Below, one piece after another: positions 52,198-60,490 of a stretch of DNA of 64,000 nucleotides (its first letter is position 1; each line of letters begins with the position of its first letter). The notes beneath the pieces are model-generated. The model was not told the DNA's origin and ran no database searches. It worked only from the letters and a program-made list of their open reading frames with translations. Source of the DNA: Bog-756 sp963769905 (GTDB taxonomy: Bacteria > Actinomycetota > Acidimicrobiia > Acidimicrobiales > RAAP-2); the NCBI GenBank assembly GCA_963769905.1, contig CAVYNG010000002.1:62001-126000 (forward strand). Direction: 5' to 3'. Made by a program: the position numbers and the translations under genes.

Positions 52198-53052
52198 CTA
52201 CCGGTGGTAGTCGAGGAAGCCCCGACCCGACTTCCGGCCCAGCTGTTCGGCGGCGACCATCCGGCGCAGCAGGGGCATCGCCGCGTAGTTCGGGTCGCGG
52301 AATTCCTCGTAGAGCGCGTCGAGGATGGCGAGCGAGGTGTCGAGGCCGACCAGGTCGAGAAGAGCGAAGGGACCCATCGGAAAGCCGCATCCACCTTGCA
52401 TGGCGGTGTCGATGTCCTCGATCGAGGCGACACCCTGTTCGTACAGGCGCACCGCGTTGTTGAGGTAGGGGAACAACAGCGCGTTCACGATGAAGCCCGC
52501 CTGGTCCTTGACCAGGACCGGCGTCTTCCCACACCCCTCCGCGAACTGGCGGGCCGAGGCGACCGTTTCGTCGGACGCTGTAATCGGGCGCACTACCTCG
52601 ACCAGCGCCATGACCGGAGCCGGGTTGAAGAAGTGGATGCCGCACACCTTGTCGGGTCGGCCGGTCTGCATGGCCAGCTCGATGACCGGCAGCGTGGAGG
52701 TGTTGGTCGCAAGGATGGCCTCGTCGCCGGTGATGCGGTCGAGCTCGTTGAAGAGCTCCTTCTTCACCGCGAGGTCCTCGACCACCGACTCGACGACCAG
52801 GTCGACGGCCTCGAGCGCCCCGAGATCGGAGGTGCCGGTGACCAGTGACAGCGTCTTGTCGCGCTCCTCTTCGGTCTTCTTCCCCTTCTCGATCTGCTTG
52901 TTGAGGGACTTCTCGATCGCCGCGAGCGTGGCGTCTGCGGTGTTCTGACTGCGGGAGCGCAGGATCACCTCGAATCCGTTGCCAGCGGCCGTCTCGGCGA
53001 TGCCCGACCCCATGATCCCTGAACCGACGATTCCGACACGTTTGATGGCCAT
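52198..53052 (-). CDS. hbd: 3-hydroxybutyryl-CoA dehydrogenase
   Basis: 284 residues, standard for the single-function family. NAD-binding GSGIMGSGIAETAA at the N-terminus, catalytic His in GIHFFNPAPVM, Glu in VVESVVEDLAVK, and the C-terminal dimer domain with DTAMQGGCGFPMGPF and RKSGRGFLDYHR. It interconverts acetoacetyl-CoA and 3-hydroxybutyryl-CoA, the second step after the thiolase. Transcribed with ecm. Confidence 0.93.
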   Translation of the reverse strand: MAIKRVGIVGSGIMGSGIAETAAGNGFEVILRSRSQNTADATLAAIEKSLNKQIEKGKKTEEERDKTLSLVTGTSDLGALEAVDLVVESVVEDLAVKKELFNELDRITGDEAILATNTSTLPVIELAMQTGRPDKVCGIHFFNPAPVMALVEVVRPITASDETVASARQFAEGCGKTPVLVKDQAGFIVNALLFPYLNNAVRLYEQGVASIEDIDTAMQGGCGFPMGPFALLDLVGLDTSLAILDALYEEFRDPNYAAMPLLRRMVAAEQLGRKSGRGFLDYHR

Positions 53053-53211
53053 GGCACAGGATGCTAGCGGCGTGCCGGAAGGGTGTCCTCAGCGCTCATG
53101 CCGCTCGCGCGTGTCACGGACGCGAGGAGGCTCCCCGGCCCGAGCCGGCGCAGCCGGCGTGCACCGACGAGGCCGCCGCCCCGCCGACACCACCCGTTCT
53201 AGTGTTGGCCC

Positions 53212-53904
53212 ATGTCACACGAGCGCGGTCTGCTGGCGCTGGTCGGAGGGGGCGAGTGGCAGGATGGCTGCTCGTTCGACGCGGAACTCCTCGCGCACTC
53301 GGGTGGCGAGGACGTCCTGGTCCTCCCGACCGCAGCCGCCTACGAGCACCCCGAGCACCTGGTGATGAAGGCGGGCGAGTGGTTCGCCGCCCTCGGAGCG
53401 CGTGTCGAGGGGTTGATGGTTCTCTCGCGACCCGATGCGGAGGACGAGGGGGCCGCGGAGGTGATGCGGCGGGCGCGCTTCGTGTATCTCGCCGGGAGCT
53501 CGCCCCTGCACGTGCGCTCGGTGCTGAAGAGCTCGAAGGTATGGGACGCGTTGCTCGCCGCGTGGGATGACGGCGCGGTCGTCGCGGGTTCGTCGGGTGC
53601 GGCGATGGCCCTCACCGATCCGATGGTCGACGCACGGGGAGGGGGTCTCACCATCGGTCTCGGGCTGCTCACCGGTGTTGCGGTCGTCCCCCACTTCGGC
53701 GACACCCGCGAGGACGGCCACGGCGAGAAGATGCACCGGGCGGTGCTCCTCGCTCCTGCCGGTACTCCGGTGGTCGGGGTTCCGGAGCGCACCGCGCTGA
53801 TCCGCGAGCCCGACGGGACCTGGCGAGCGTCGGGGGCGCAACCAGTTGCGGTGTTCTTGGACGGTGCGCGCGCCGAAGCGGGGCTCGCCGCACTCCCGCG
53901 CTGA
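53212..53904 (+). CDS. Peptidase S51/cyanophycinase-like protein
   Basis: 230 residues. Class I glutamine-amidotransferase-like fold; the nucleophile region reads VVAGSSGAAMALTDPMV, where serine peptidases of family S51 have G-x-S-A-G. Also LALVGGGEW at the N-terminus and VVPHFGDTREDGHGEK, where a catalytic His is expected. Substrate unknown, possibly alpha-aspartyl or cyanophycin-type dipeptides. Convergent with the cyclophilin gene. Confidence 0.75.
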   Translation: MSHERGLLALVGGGEWQDGCSFDAELLAHSGGEDVLVLPTAAAYEHPEHLVMKAGEWFAALGARVEGLMVLSRPDAEDEGAAEVMRRARFVYLAGSSPLHVRSVLKSSKVWDALLAAWDDGAVVAGSSGAAMALTDPMVDARGGGLTIGLGLLTGVAVVPHFGDTREDGHGEKMHRAVLLAPAGTPVVGVPERTALIREPDGTWRASGAQPVAVFLDGARAEAGLAALPR

Positions 53905-53906
53905 CC

Positions 53907-53925
53907 GCGCCCCCCGGGCGGGCGC
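53907..53925. terminator. Hairpin between convergent genes
   Basis: GCGCCC (53907-53912) pairs with GGGCGC (53920-53925) around a 7-base loop, directly after the stop of the S51-like gene and 8 bases before the cyclophilin stop. No T-run. Confidence 0.35.
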
Positions 53926-53933
53926 TTGCGCGC

Positions 53934-54488
53934 TCAGTCGGCTTCGGTGACGGTGACCGACTCGATGACCACCGGTTCCGACGGTGTCCCCGAACGGCTG
54001 CCGGTCGCCTCGATCGCCTTCACCACGTCGAGCCCGTTCACCACTTTGCCGAAGAGCGAGTAGCTCGGCGGAAGGGCGGTCCCGTCGGGTCCGCTCACGA
54101 TGAAGAACTGGCTGCCGTTGGTGTTCGGGCCTGCGTTCGCCATGGCCAGCGAGCCGATCTCGTAGCGGCCGGGCGCGGGGAGCTCGTCCTCGAACCGGTA
54201 GCCCGGCCCGCCCCTGCCCGTCCCCTCGGGGTCGCCGCCCTGGAGCATGAAGCCGGGGATGATCCGGTGAAAGACGATCCCGTCGTAGTAGTGCCAACGT
54301 ACGAGGAAGACGAAGTTGTTGACCGTCTTCGGCGCGGCGATGGGATCGAGCGCGATGGTCATGGTGCCCTTCGAGGTGGCGATGTCGGCGGTGTAGCGCC
54401 TGTTCGGGTCGATGACCATCGGCGGTGGCCCGTCGAAGCGTTGTGTCTTCGGGCTCGAGCCGTCGGCGGCGGGAATCTCTGGGCTCAC
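53934..54488 (-). CDS. Peptidyl-prolyl cis-trans isomerase, cyclophilin type (cytoplasmic)
   Basis: 184 residues, no signal or membrane segment. Cyclophilin core: FHRIIPGFMLQGGDPEGTGR (catalytic Arg), SLAMANAGPNTNGSQFFI and LFGKVVNGLDVVKAI. Only 55 bases downstream of a second, membrane-bound cyclophilin on the same strand, so the pair is probably one operon arising by duplication. Confidence 0.93.
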   Translation of the reverse strand: MSPEIPAADGSSPKTQRFDGPPPMVIDPNRRYTADIATSKGTMTIALDPIAAPKTVNNFVFLVRWHYYDGIVFHRIIPGFMLQGGDPEGTGRGGPGYRFEDELPAPGRYEIGSLAMANAGPNTNGSQFFIVSGPDGTALPPSYSLFGKVVNGLDVVKAIEATGSRSGTPSEPVVIESVTVTEAD

Positions 54489-54543
54489 GGTGCGCTCCTC
54501 TCGGTCGTGCGAGTTCGTCGGACGGGTTCGTCCTCGAGCGTGA

Positions 54544-55359
54544 CTACGACTCGGAGACGGTCACGCTCAGCATGCGGTGGATCACCTTCGGGGGAGTCCC
54601 GTTGTCGGTCGCGTTCCCGTCGGCGTTGATCGCGTCCACCACGTTCTGTCCGCTCGTGACCTGGCCGAACAGCGCGTACTGCGGCGGAAGACTCTCGCCT
54701 TGCGAACCCGCGACGATGAAGAACTGGTTGCTCGACGTGCCGTTCGGCGCCGCGGAGGTCTTGGCCATCGCGAGTGAGCCGATGGGGTACTGGGGCGTGG
54801 CGGTCGCGGGCACCTCGCCCTGAACGGTGTAGCCGACGCCGCCGGTCCCCGTACCGGTCGGATCACCGGTCTGGTCCATGAAGGAAGGGATGACCCGGTG
54901 GAAGGTCACGCAGCTGTAGTACTTCTGCTTGGCGAGGAACACGAAGTCGTTGACCGCCGCCGGCGCGGTCTTCGCGTCGAGATTGGCGGTGATCGTCCCG
55001 ACATCGGTCTTGATGGTCGCGGTGTAGGTCTTCGACGGGTCGATGGTCATCGCCGGGGGGGACTTCCAGGTGGGTGTCGGCAACGTCGCGGTGGGGCTGT
55101 CGGGGCAACCCGCCGCCTTCGACGCCTGGTTGGCTGCCAGCTGGGCTGACGACGCCGGAGTGGTGGTCGACGTCGTCGCGGACGAAGCCGACTTCTTACC
55201 CGGGCGGAAGATGAGGAGCGAGACTCCCACCACCACCGCCGCAACGATCACCAGGGTGATCACCCGCCGCAGGTTCTGGCGACGCTTGCGCGTCTTCTGC
55301 TCCGCGGCCAGCCGGGCCTGCCGCGAGGCCTTCTGGCGCTGGCGCTTGTCGGTCGGCAC
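54544..55359 (-). CDS. Peptidyl-prolyl cis-trans isomerase, cyclophilin type (membrane-anchored)
   Basis: 271 residues. A very basic N-terminus (KRQRQKASRQARLAAEQKTR) precedes one transmembrane helix near residues 33-51, then a Ser/Thr-rich linker and a cyclophilin domain with FHRVIPSFMDQTGDPTGTG and SSNQFFIVAGSQGE. The domain is therefore outside the membrane and may fold exported proteins. The catalytic Phe-His-Arg is conserved, while the following Q is changed to D in MDQTGDP. Confidence 0.92.
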   Translation of the reverse strand: MPTDKRQRQKASRQARLAAEQKTRKRRQNLRRVITLVIVAAVVVGVSLLIFRPGKKSASSATTSTTTPASSAQLAANQASKAAGCPDSPTATLPTPTWKSPPAMTIDPSKTYTATIKTDVGTITANLDAKTAPAAVNDFVFLAKQKYYSCVTFHRVIPSFMDQTGDPTGTGTGGVGYTVQGEVPATATPQYPIGSLAMAKTSAAPNGTSSNQFFIVAGSQGESLPPQYALFGQVTSGQNVVDAINADGNATDNGTPPKVIHRMLSVTVSES

Positions 55360-55448
55360 GGGGCATCAGGGTAGTCGGTCGTCCTCGGGAGCCGACTGCA
55401 GCCGGGTCGCCCCCACGCAGCGACGGAGGCGACGGTTAGCCTGAGCCC

Positions 55449-56660
55449 GTGTCGCTCGTCGTGCAGAAATTCGGTGGTACCTCGGTCGCGGACGCCGAGC
55501 GCATCCGAGCGGTCGCCGACCACGTGGCGCGGACGCGGCGTGCCGGCGAGGACGTCGTGGTCGTCGTCAGCGCCATGGGCAAGACCACAGACGAGCTGAT
55601 CAGGCTCGCCTCCGACGTAAGCGGCGTACGCCCGATCCGCGAGGTCGACATGCTGCTCAGCGCGGGCGAGCGTATCTCGATGTCCCTACTCTGCATGGCC
55701 CTCGCCGACCTCGGAGTGGACGCCACCTCCTACACGGGCAGCCAGGCGGGGATCATCACCGACGCCGTCCACACCCGGGCGAGGATCGTCGAGATCCGGG
55801 CGGACCGGCTCACCACGACCCTCGGCGGTGGGGGGGTACCGGTGGTCGCCGGCTTCCAGGGGGTGTCCGAGGAACGGGACATCACCACCCTCGGGAGGGG
55901 TGGCTCGGACACCACCGCCGTCGCCCTCGCCGCTGCGCTCGGCGCCGATGCGTGCGAGATCTACACCGACGTGCCCGGTGTCTTCAGCGCCGACCCCCGG
56001 CTGGTGCCCGATGCACGGAAGCTGGCCCGGGTGAGCTACGAGGAGATGCTCGAGATCGCGGCCACCGGTGGCCGGGTGCTGGCGCTGCGATCGGTGGAGT
56101 TCGCCCGCAATCACCACGTGCCCCTGCACGTACGTTCGAGCTTCACCTGGGAGCCCGGCACGTGGATCGACGAGGAGGACACGACCATGGAGCAGCCAGT
56201 CGTCACCGCAGTGACCCACGACGAATCCGAGGCCAAGGTCACCGTGACCGGCGTGCCGGACCGTCCCGGCCTGGCAGCCCGCCTCTTCCGGGCCCTCGCC
56301 GACCGGAACGTGAACGTGGACATGATCGTCCAGAACACGTCGGCGCACGGCACGACCGACATCTCCTTCACCATTCCCGACGACGATCTCGAGGTCAGCA
56401 CCGAGGTCTGCAAGGGACTGCTGGTCGAGCTCGGGGCGACCGGGGTCGACAGCGACGACGAGGTCGCGCGCGTCTCTATCATCGGCGCCGGGATGAAGTC
56501 CCATCCGGGTGTCACCGCTCGAACCTTCGAAACGCTCGCCACCCATGGCATCAACATCGAGATGATCTCGACCTCCTCGATCCGCATCTCCTGCATGATC
56601 CGCGCCGGCGCGGTGGAGGAGGCCGTCCGGGCGTTGCACGAGGCATTCGACCTGTCGTGA
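55449..56660 (+). CDS. lysC: Aspartate kinase LysC (alpha, with internal start for beta)
   Basis: First step of the aspartate pathway to lysine, threonine and methionine. 403 residues: kinase domain with KFGGTSVADAERIR at the N-terminus, RGGSDTTAVALAAAL and TDVPGVFSADPR, then two ACT domains for feedback control (VTGVPDRPGLAARLF; ISIEMIS-type end). Codon 247 is an ATG (56187) with GAGGAGGA 7 bases upstream, the arrangement that in other actinobacteria yields a separate 157-residue beta subunit from the same gene. Followed after 81 bases by asd. Confidence 0.95.
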   Translation: MSLVVQKFGGTSVADAERIRAVADHVARTRRAGEDVVVVVSAMGKTTDELIRLASDVSGVRPIREVDMLLSAGERISMSLLCMALADLGVDATSYTGSQAGIITDAVHTRARIVEIRADRLTTTLGGGGVPVVAGFQGVSEERDITTLGRGGSDTTAVALAAALGADACEIYTDVPGVFSADPRLVPDARKLARVSYEEMLEIAATGGRVLALRSVEFARNHHVPLHVRSSFTWEPGTWIDEEDTTMEQPVVTAVTHDESEAKVTVTGVPDRPGLAARLFRALADRNVNVDMIVQNTSAHGTTDISFTIPDDDLEVSTEVCKGLLVELGATGVDSDDEVARVSIIGAGMKSHPGVTARTFETLATHGINIEMISTSSIRISCMIRAGAVEEAVRALHEAFDLS

Positions 56661-56741
56661 GCGGACGGCCCCGGTGCTCGGCGAGCCGGATCGTGGGCGC
56701 TCTTCCCCGTCGCTTCTCCGCACGCTCGTAGACTCGTTCTC

Positions 56742-57773
56742 GTGAGAGTCGGTGTGGTCGGAGCGACCGGGCAGGTCGGGGGAGTGATGCGTGCCGTGCT
56801 CGACGAGCGGGACTTCCCGCTGGACGAGCTGCGGGTGTTCGCCTCGGCGCGCTCGGCCGGCCGTCGGCTCCCCTTCGGTGGCGAGCAGCTGGTGGTGGAG
56901 GACGCCGCGGTAGCGGACCCCGCCGGACTCGACCTCGTGCTGTTCTCCTGCGGCGCGGCGGGTTCCCGGGAGCTGGCGCCGCGCTTTACCGCGGCCGGCG
57001 CGGTCGTGATCGACAACTCCTCCGCTTGGCGCATGGACCCCGACGTCCCTCTGGTGGTGACCGAGGTCAACGAGCACGCGCTCGGCTCCATCCCGAAAGG
57101 GATCGTCGCCAACCCGAACTGCACGACCATGGTGGCGATGCCGGTGTTGAAGCCCCTCCACGACGCGGCAGGGCTACGGCGGCTGACGGTCGCGACCTAT
57201 CAGGCCGTGTCCGGCGCCGGGCTGGCCGGGGTGGCCGAGCTCGAGAGCCAGCTCATGAAGTCGGTGGACGAGGCAGCCTCGCTCACCTTCGGCGGTGCGA
57301 ACGTCCAGTTCCCCGCGCCGGCCGTCTTCCCCGACACCATCGCGCACAACGTGCTGCCGGTCGCGGGCCACCTGCTCGCGGACGGTAGTGGCGAGACCAA
57401 CGAGGAGAAGAAATTCCGCAACGAGAGCCGCAAGATCCTCGGCCTGCCCGAGCTCTCGGTCACCTGCACCTGCGTGAGGGTCCCGGTCTTCACCGGGCAC
57501 TCACATGCTGTCGTCGCCGAGTTCGGCTCGGCACTCGCTCCCGACGAGGCGGTCCGACTGCTCGAGCGTGCCCCGGGAGTGGAGGTGGTCGAGATGCCGA
57601 CCCCGCTCCGGGCGGCCGGCACCGATCCCTCGCTCGTCGGACGCATCCGGGCCGTCGAGGGTGACGACCACGCGCTGGCGCTGTTCGTGACCGGCGACAA
57701 CCTGCGAAAGGGGGCGGCGCTCAACGCCGTGCAGATCGCCGAGGCGCTCCTCGCCAGAGGGACGGTCGGCTAG
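56742..57773 (+). CDS. asd: Aspartate-semialdehyde dehydrogenase
   Basis: 343 residues. NADP-binding VVGATGQVGGVM at the N-terminus, the SCGAAGSRE loop, the catalytic Cys in NPNCTTMVAMPVL, and EEKKFRNESRKILG plus the His motif in TGHSHAVVAEF. Converts aspartyl phosphate to the semialdehyde, a precursor of homoserine and hence of O-phosphohomoserine used by the enzyme at 17831. Same operon direction as lysC. Confidence 0.96.
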   Translation: MRVGVVGATGQVGGVMRAVLDERDFPLDELRVFASARSAGRRLPFGGEQLVVEDAAVADPAGLDLVLFSCGAAGSRELAPRFTAAGAVVIDNSSAWRMDPDVPLVVTEVNEHALGSIPKGIVANPNCTTMVAMPVLKPLHDAAGLRRLTVATYQAVSGAGLAGVAELESQLMKSVDEAASLTFGGANVQFPAPAVFPDTIAHNVLPVAGHLLADGSGETNEEKKFRNESRKILGLPELSVTCTCVRVPVFTGHSHAVVAEFGSALAPDEAVRLLERAPGVEVVEMPTPLRAAGTDPSLVGRIRAVEGDDHALALFVTGDNLRKGAALNAVQIAEALLARGTVG

Positions 57774-57891
57774 CGCGCCTTCGGGTGTCCGCGAGCCTCC
57801 CGGCCGCCTCGAACCTCACCGGCGACAGCCTGGTGGGACGCCGGACTGCTTCGAAACCCGGACCAGCCTCGGGTCACGCGCTTCCCGGAAC

Positions 57892-57909
57892 GTTTGACAC
57901 CCGTCAAAC
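57892..57909. repeat. Inverted repeat in convergent gap asd/phoU
   Basis: GTTTGAC (57892-57898) and GTCAAAC (57903-57909) form a perfect 7-bp inverted repeat with a 4-base centre, in the 227-base gap between the ends of asd and phoU. It may be a weak terminator hairpin or an operator for an unseen transcript. Nothing else recognisable is in the gap. Confidence 0.4.
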
Positions 57910-58000
57910 AGTCGGGCAGAACCGTTCCACCCCGGGGTTGCTCCCGCGGGACACCATCTCAGGGCGCCAAGGCTCCCGGCCGCGCCCGGGAGGCGCAGCT

Positions 58001-58642
58001 TCAGGTCGCGGCGCTGGCCGAAGGGGCGAGGGCGGCGACCCGCTTGGCCAGGTTCACCGCGTGGTCCCCGAAGCGCTCGTAGAAGCGCGCGACCATCGCC
58101 AGCTCGACGGCGACCGGCAGCGGCATGGTGCCCGCCACCACCTCGACCGTGAGGCTCACGTGCAGATCGTCCATTTCGTCGTCGAGCGCGTCCATGACCG
58201 ACGCGGCGGTGGCCAGGCGCTCGCCGTAGGCATCGGTGGTCGCCCGCCACATGTGCACGGCCACCTCTCCCATCCGCTCGACGAGGCCGCGGCTCCTGGC
58301 GGAGAGCTCACCGCCGAGTCCACGGGCCGCCCGCCGGGCGACGTGTTCGGCGAGGTCGCCGTTACGTTCGAGGTCCGGCAGCATCCGGATGACCGTCACC
58401 AGGAACCGGAGGTCCTCCGGGGAGGTGGTGCCGGCGACGGTCAGCTGCTGGAGCGTGAGGTCCTCGATGTCGTGATAGAGGGTGTCCACCACCTCCTCGT
58501 CACGGTCGGCGAGGGCCTTGGCCGCCTCGCGGTCGCCGGCGAGGAACGCGTGGGTCGCACCCGAGATCGACTCGCCGACCAGTGCGAAGAGCTGGAGGAC
58601 CATCCGGTCGATGTGCTCGAGGGGAGTCTCCACCCTGGTCAC
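58001..58642 (-). CDS. phoU: Phosphate-signalling protein PhoU
   Basis: 213 residues, two three-helix PhoU repeats with the metal-binding E/D-x-x-x-D signatures DLERNGDLAEHVARRA and YERFGDHAVNLAKRV. A negative modulator of phosphate uptake and the PhoR sensor. It stands alone here, without pst or phoR genes. Divergent from rmuC. Confidence 0.94.
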   Translation of the reverse strand: MTRVETPLEHIDRMVLQLFALVGESISGATHAFLAGDREAAKALADRDEEVVDTLYHDIEDLTLQQLTVAGTTSPEDLRFLVTVIRMLPDLERNGDLAEHVARRAARGLGGELSARSRGLVERMGEVAVHMWRATTDAYGERLATAASVMDALDDEMDDLHVSLTVEVVAGTMPLPVAVELAMVARFYERFGDHAVNLAKRVAALAPSASAAT

Positions 58643-58794
58643 CGTATCCGCGCGGCTCTGGGGCGGCCTCCCGGTCTCCGGCGAGCTTCCCCGGAATTGT
58701 CACACCCGCTCGGTAGCCTGACGCCGGAAGGGCGCGGTGCCCGAGAACTCGGGGTCTCCGCGGCACGAGCGAGGATCCGAAGGAGGACGCACCC

Positions 58795-60243
58795 ATGACC
58801 ACCGGTCTCCTGGTGGGCCTGATCGTCGGGGTCGCCGCCGGGCTGCTCCTCGGCTTGCTGACCCGTGCCGGCGCGCTCGGCGCGGCCCGTGCGGCAGAGG
58901 CTCGGCTCGCCGATGCCCAAGAGCGAAACCGCCTCCTCGACGTCGAGCTGGCCGAGGCCAGAGCCGCGGCCGCGGCCGCGAAGGACCGCGCCTCGTGGCT
59001 CGACACCGAGTTGGCCCGGCTCTCGGCCGAGCTCACCCACGTGCGGGGCGCCGCCGACGAGCGCGCCGAGGTCCTCGAGGAGAATCGCCGGCAGCTCACC
59101 GGGGAATTCGCACGCCTCTCCGCCGTGGCGCTCCGGCAGAACAACGAGCAGTTCCTCCAGCTCGCCGACACCAAGCTCGGCGAGACCCGCCAGGCCGCAG
59201 ACGGCGAGCTCGCCAAGCGGCAGCAGGCCATCGAGTCGCTGCTCAAGCCCATCGGCGAGCAGCTCACGAAGTACGAGGAGGGGATGCAGCGGCTCGAGCG
59301 GGAGCGCGAAGGTGCCTACCGGCTGCTGACCAAGCAGATGGAGGATCTCTCGGTCTCCCACGACCAGCTCCAGAAGGAGACCCGGAACCTGGTGACCGCA
59401 CTGCGGTCGCCACAGACCCGGGGCCGCTGGGGCGAGATGCAGTTGCGCAGGGTCGTCGAGATGGCCGGGATGCTCGAACACTGCGACTTCGACGAGCAGG
59501 TGACCTCCGACACCGACGACGGTCGTGCGCGCCCGGACATGGTCGTGCACCTCCCCGGTGGCAAGAACGTCGCGGTCGATGCGAAGGTCCCCCTGCAGTC
59601 GTTCCTCGACGCCAACGAGGCCGACGACGAGGTCGAGCGACGAGCGCTGCTTGTGAACCACGGGCGCCAGTTGCGGAACCACGTCGACGCACTCGCGAAG
59701 AAGGAGTACTGGAAGCGAGTCGATCCCTCGCCCGAGTTCGTCGTCGCGTTCGTCCCGGGCGACTCGCTGTTGACGGTCGCGCTCGAGCACGAGCCGGGCC
59801 TGATGGAGCACGCGGCGGCCAACCACGTGCTCCTCGCGACCCCGACGTCCCTCATCGCGCTGTTGCGTGCCGTCGCCTATGGCTGGCAGCAGGATGCACT
59901 CGCAGCGAATGCCAAGGCGGTACAGTCGCTCGGCCGCGAGCTGTACCAGCGGCTGTGTGTGTTCGGCGAACACATGTCGGGCGTCGGCAAGGGACTCTCG
60001 AGCGCGGTGACCTCGTACAACCGCGCCGTCGGTTCTCTCGAAGCTCGGGTCATGAAGACCGCGCAGCGCTTCACCGAGTTGGGGGTGAGCCCCGGCGAGC
60101 GGGAGTTGCCGGTCCTCGCACCGGTCGAGGCGACGACGCGGCCGCTCAGCTCGTCCGAGGGTGATGATGCCGCGGTGCTCGACCTGCCGGTGCAGCCCCC
60201 CGAGTTGCTGAGCGACGAGCCGGCGAGGGCGCTCGAGGGCTGA
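58795..60243 (+). CDS. rmuC: DNA recombination protein RmuC
   Basis: 482 residues. An N-terminal membrane helix (LLVGLIVGVAAGLLLGLL), a long Ala/Glu/Arg coiled coil up to about residue 150, then the RmuC domain of PD-(D/E)XK type with RGRWGEMQLRRVVEMAGM, RPDMVVHLPGG and VAVDAKVPLQSFLDA, and FVPGDSLLTVALEHEP. Limits genome rearrangements at inverted repeats in E. coli. ATG 58795 has a purine-rich GAAGGAGGA stretch just upstream. Confidence 0.93.
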   Translation: MTTGLLVGLIVGVAAGLLLGLLTRAGALGAARAAEARLADAQERNRLLDVELAEARAAAAAAKDRASWLDTELARLSAELTHVRGAADERAEVLEENRRQLTGEFARLSAVALRQNNEQFLQLADTKLGETRQAADGELAKRQQAIESLLKPIGEQLTKYEEGMQRLEREREGAYRLLTKQMEDLSVSHDQLQKETRNLVTALRSPQTRGRWGEMQLRRVVEMAGMLEHCDFDEQVTSDTDDGRARPDMVVHLPGGKNVAVDAKVPLQSFLDANEADDEVERRALLVNHGRQLRNHVDALAKKEYWKRVDPSPEFVVAFVPGDSLLTVALEHEPGLMEHAAANHVLLATPTSLIALLRAVAYGWQQDALAANAKAVQSLGRELYQRLCVFGEHMSGVGKGLSSAVTSYNRAVGSLEARVMKTAQRFTELGVSPGERELPVLAPVEATTRPLSSSEGDDAAVLDLPVQPPELLSDEPARALEG

Positions 60244-60335
60244 CGACGAGCCTCGTCTCGGCGCGCAGCGCCACGAGAGCCCGGGTCGACGCTTGCCCGC
60301 TTCGTCGCGAGAGTCCCGCCAGCCACGAACACGGG

Positions 60336-60490
60336 CACCAAATTTCATCAATTGTGGCGATTTAACCTGCTTCTCATGCTATTCCAAGTTGCCCGTTGTA
60401 CAAAGGCTGCTCAGGACCGGCTGTCCTCGTGTGTCGAGCGCGACGGTCCTGCGGAGAGCACACCAGTGTCGGAACGACTGGGAGGACTCG
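60336..60490 (+). promoter_or_regulatory. AT-richer leader upstream of sqdB
   Basis: The stretch around 60336-60420 is markedly richer in A+T than its surroundings. TTGTGG (60352-60357) and CATGCT (60375-60380) with 17 bases between could be -35 and -10 boxes of a weak or activated promoter. This would give a leader of about 100 bases. No riboswitch or palindrome recognised. Confidence 0.3.
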
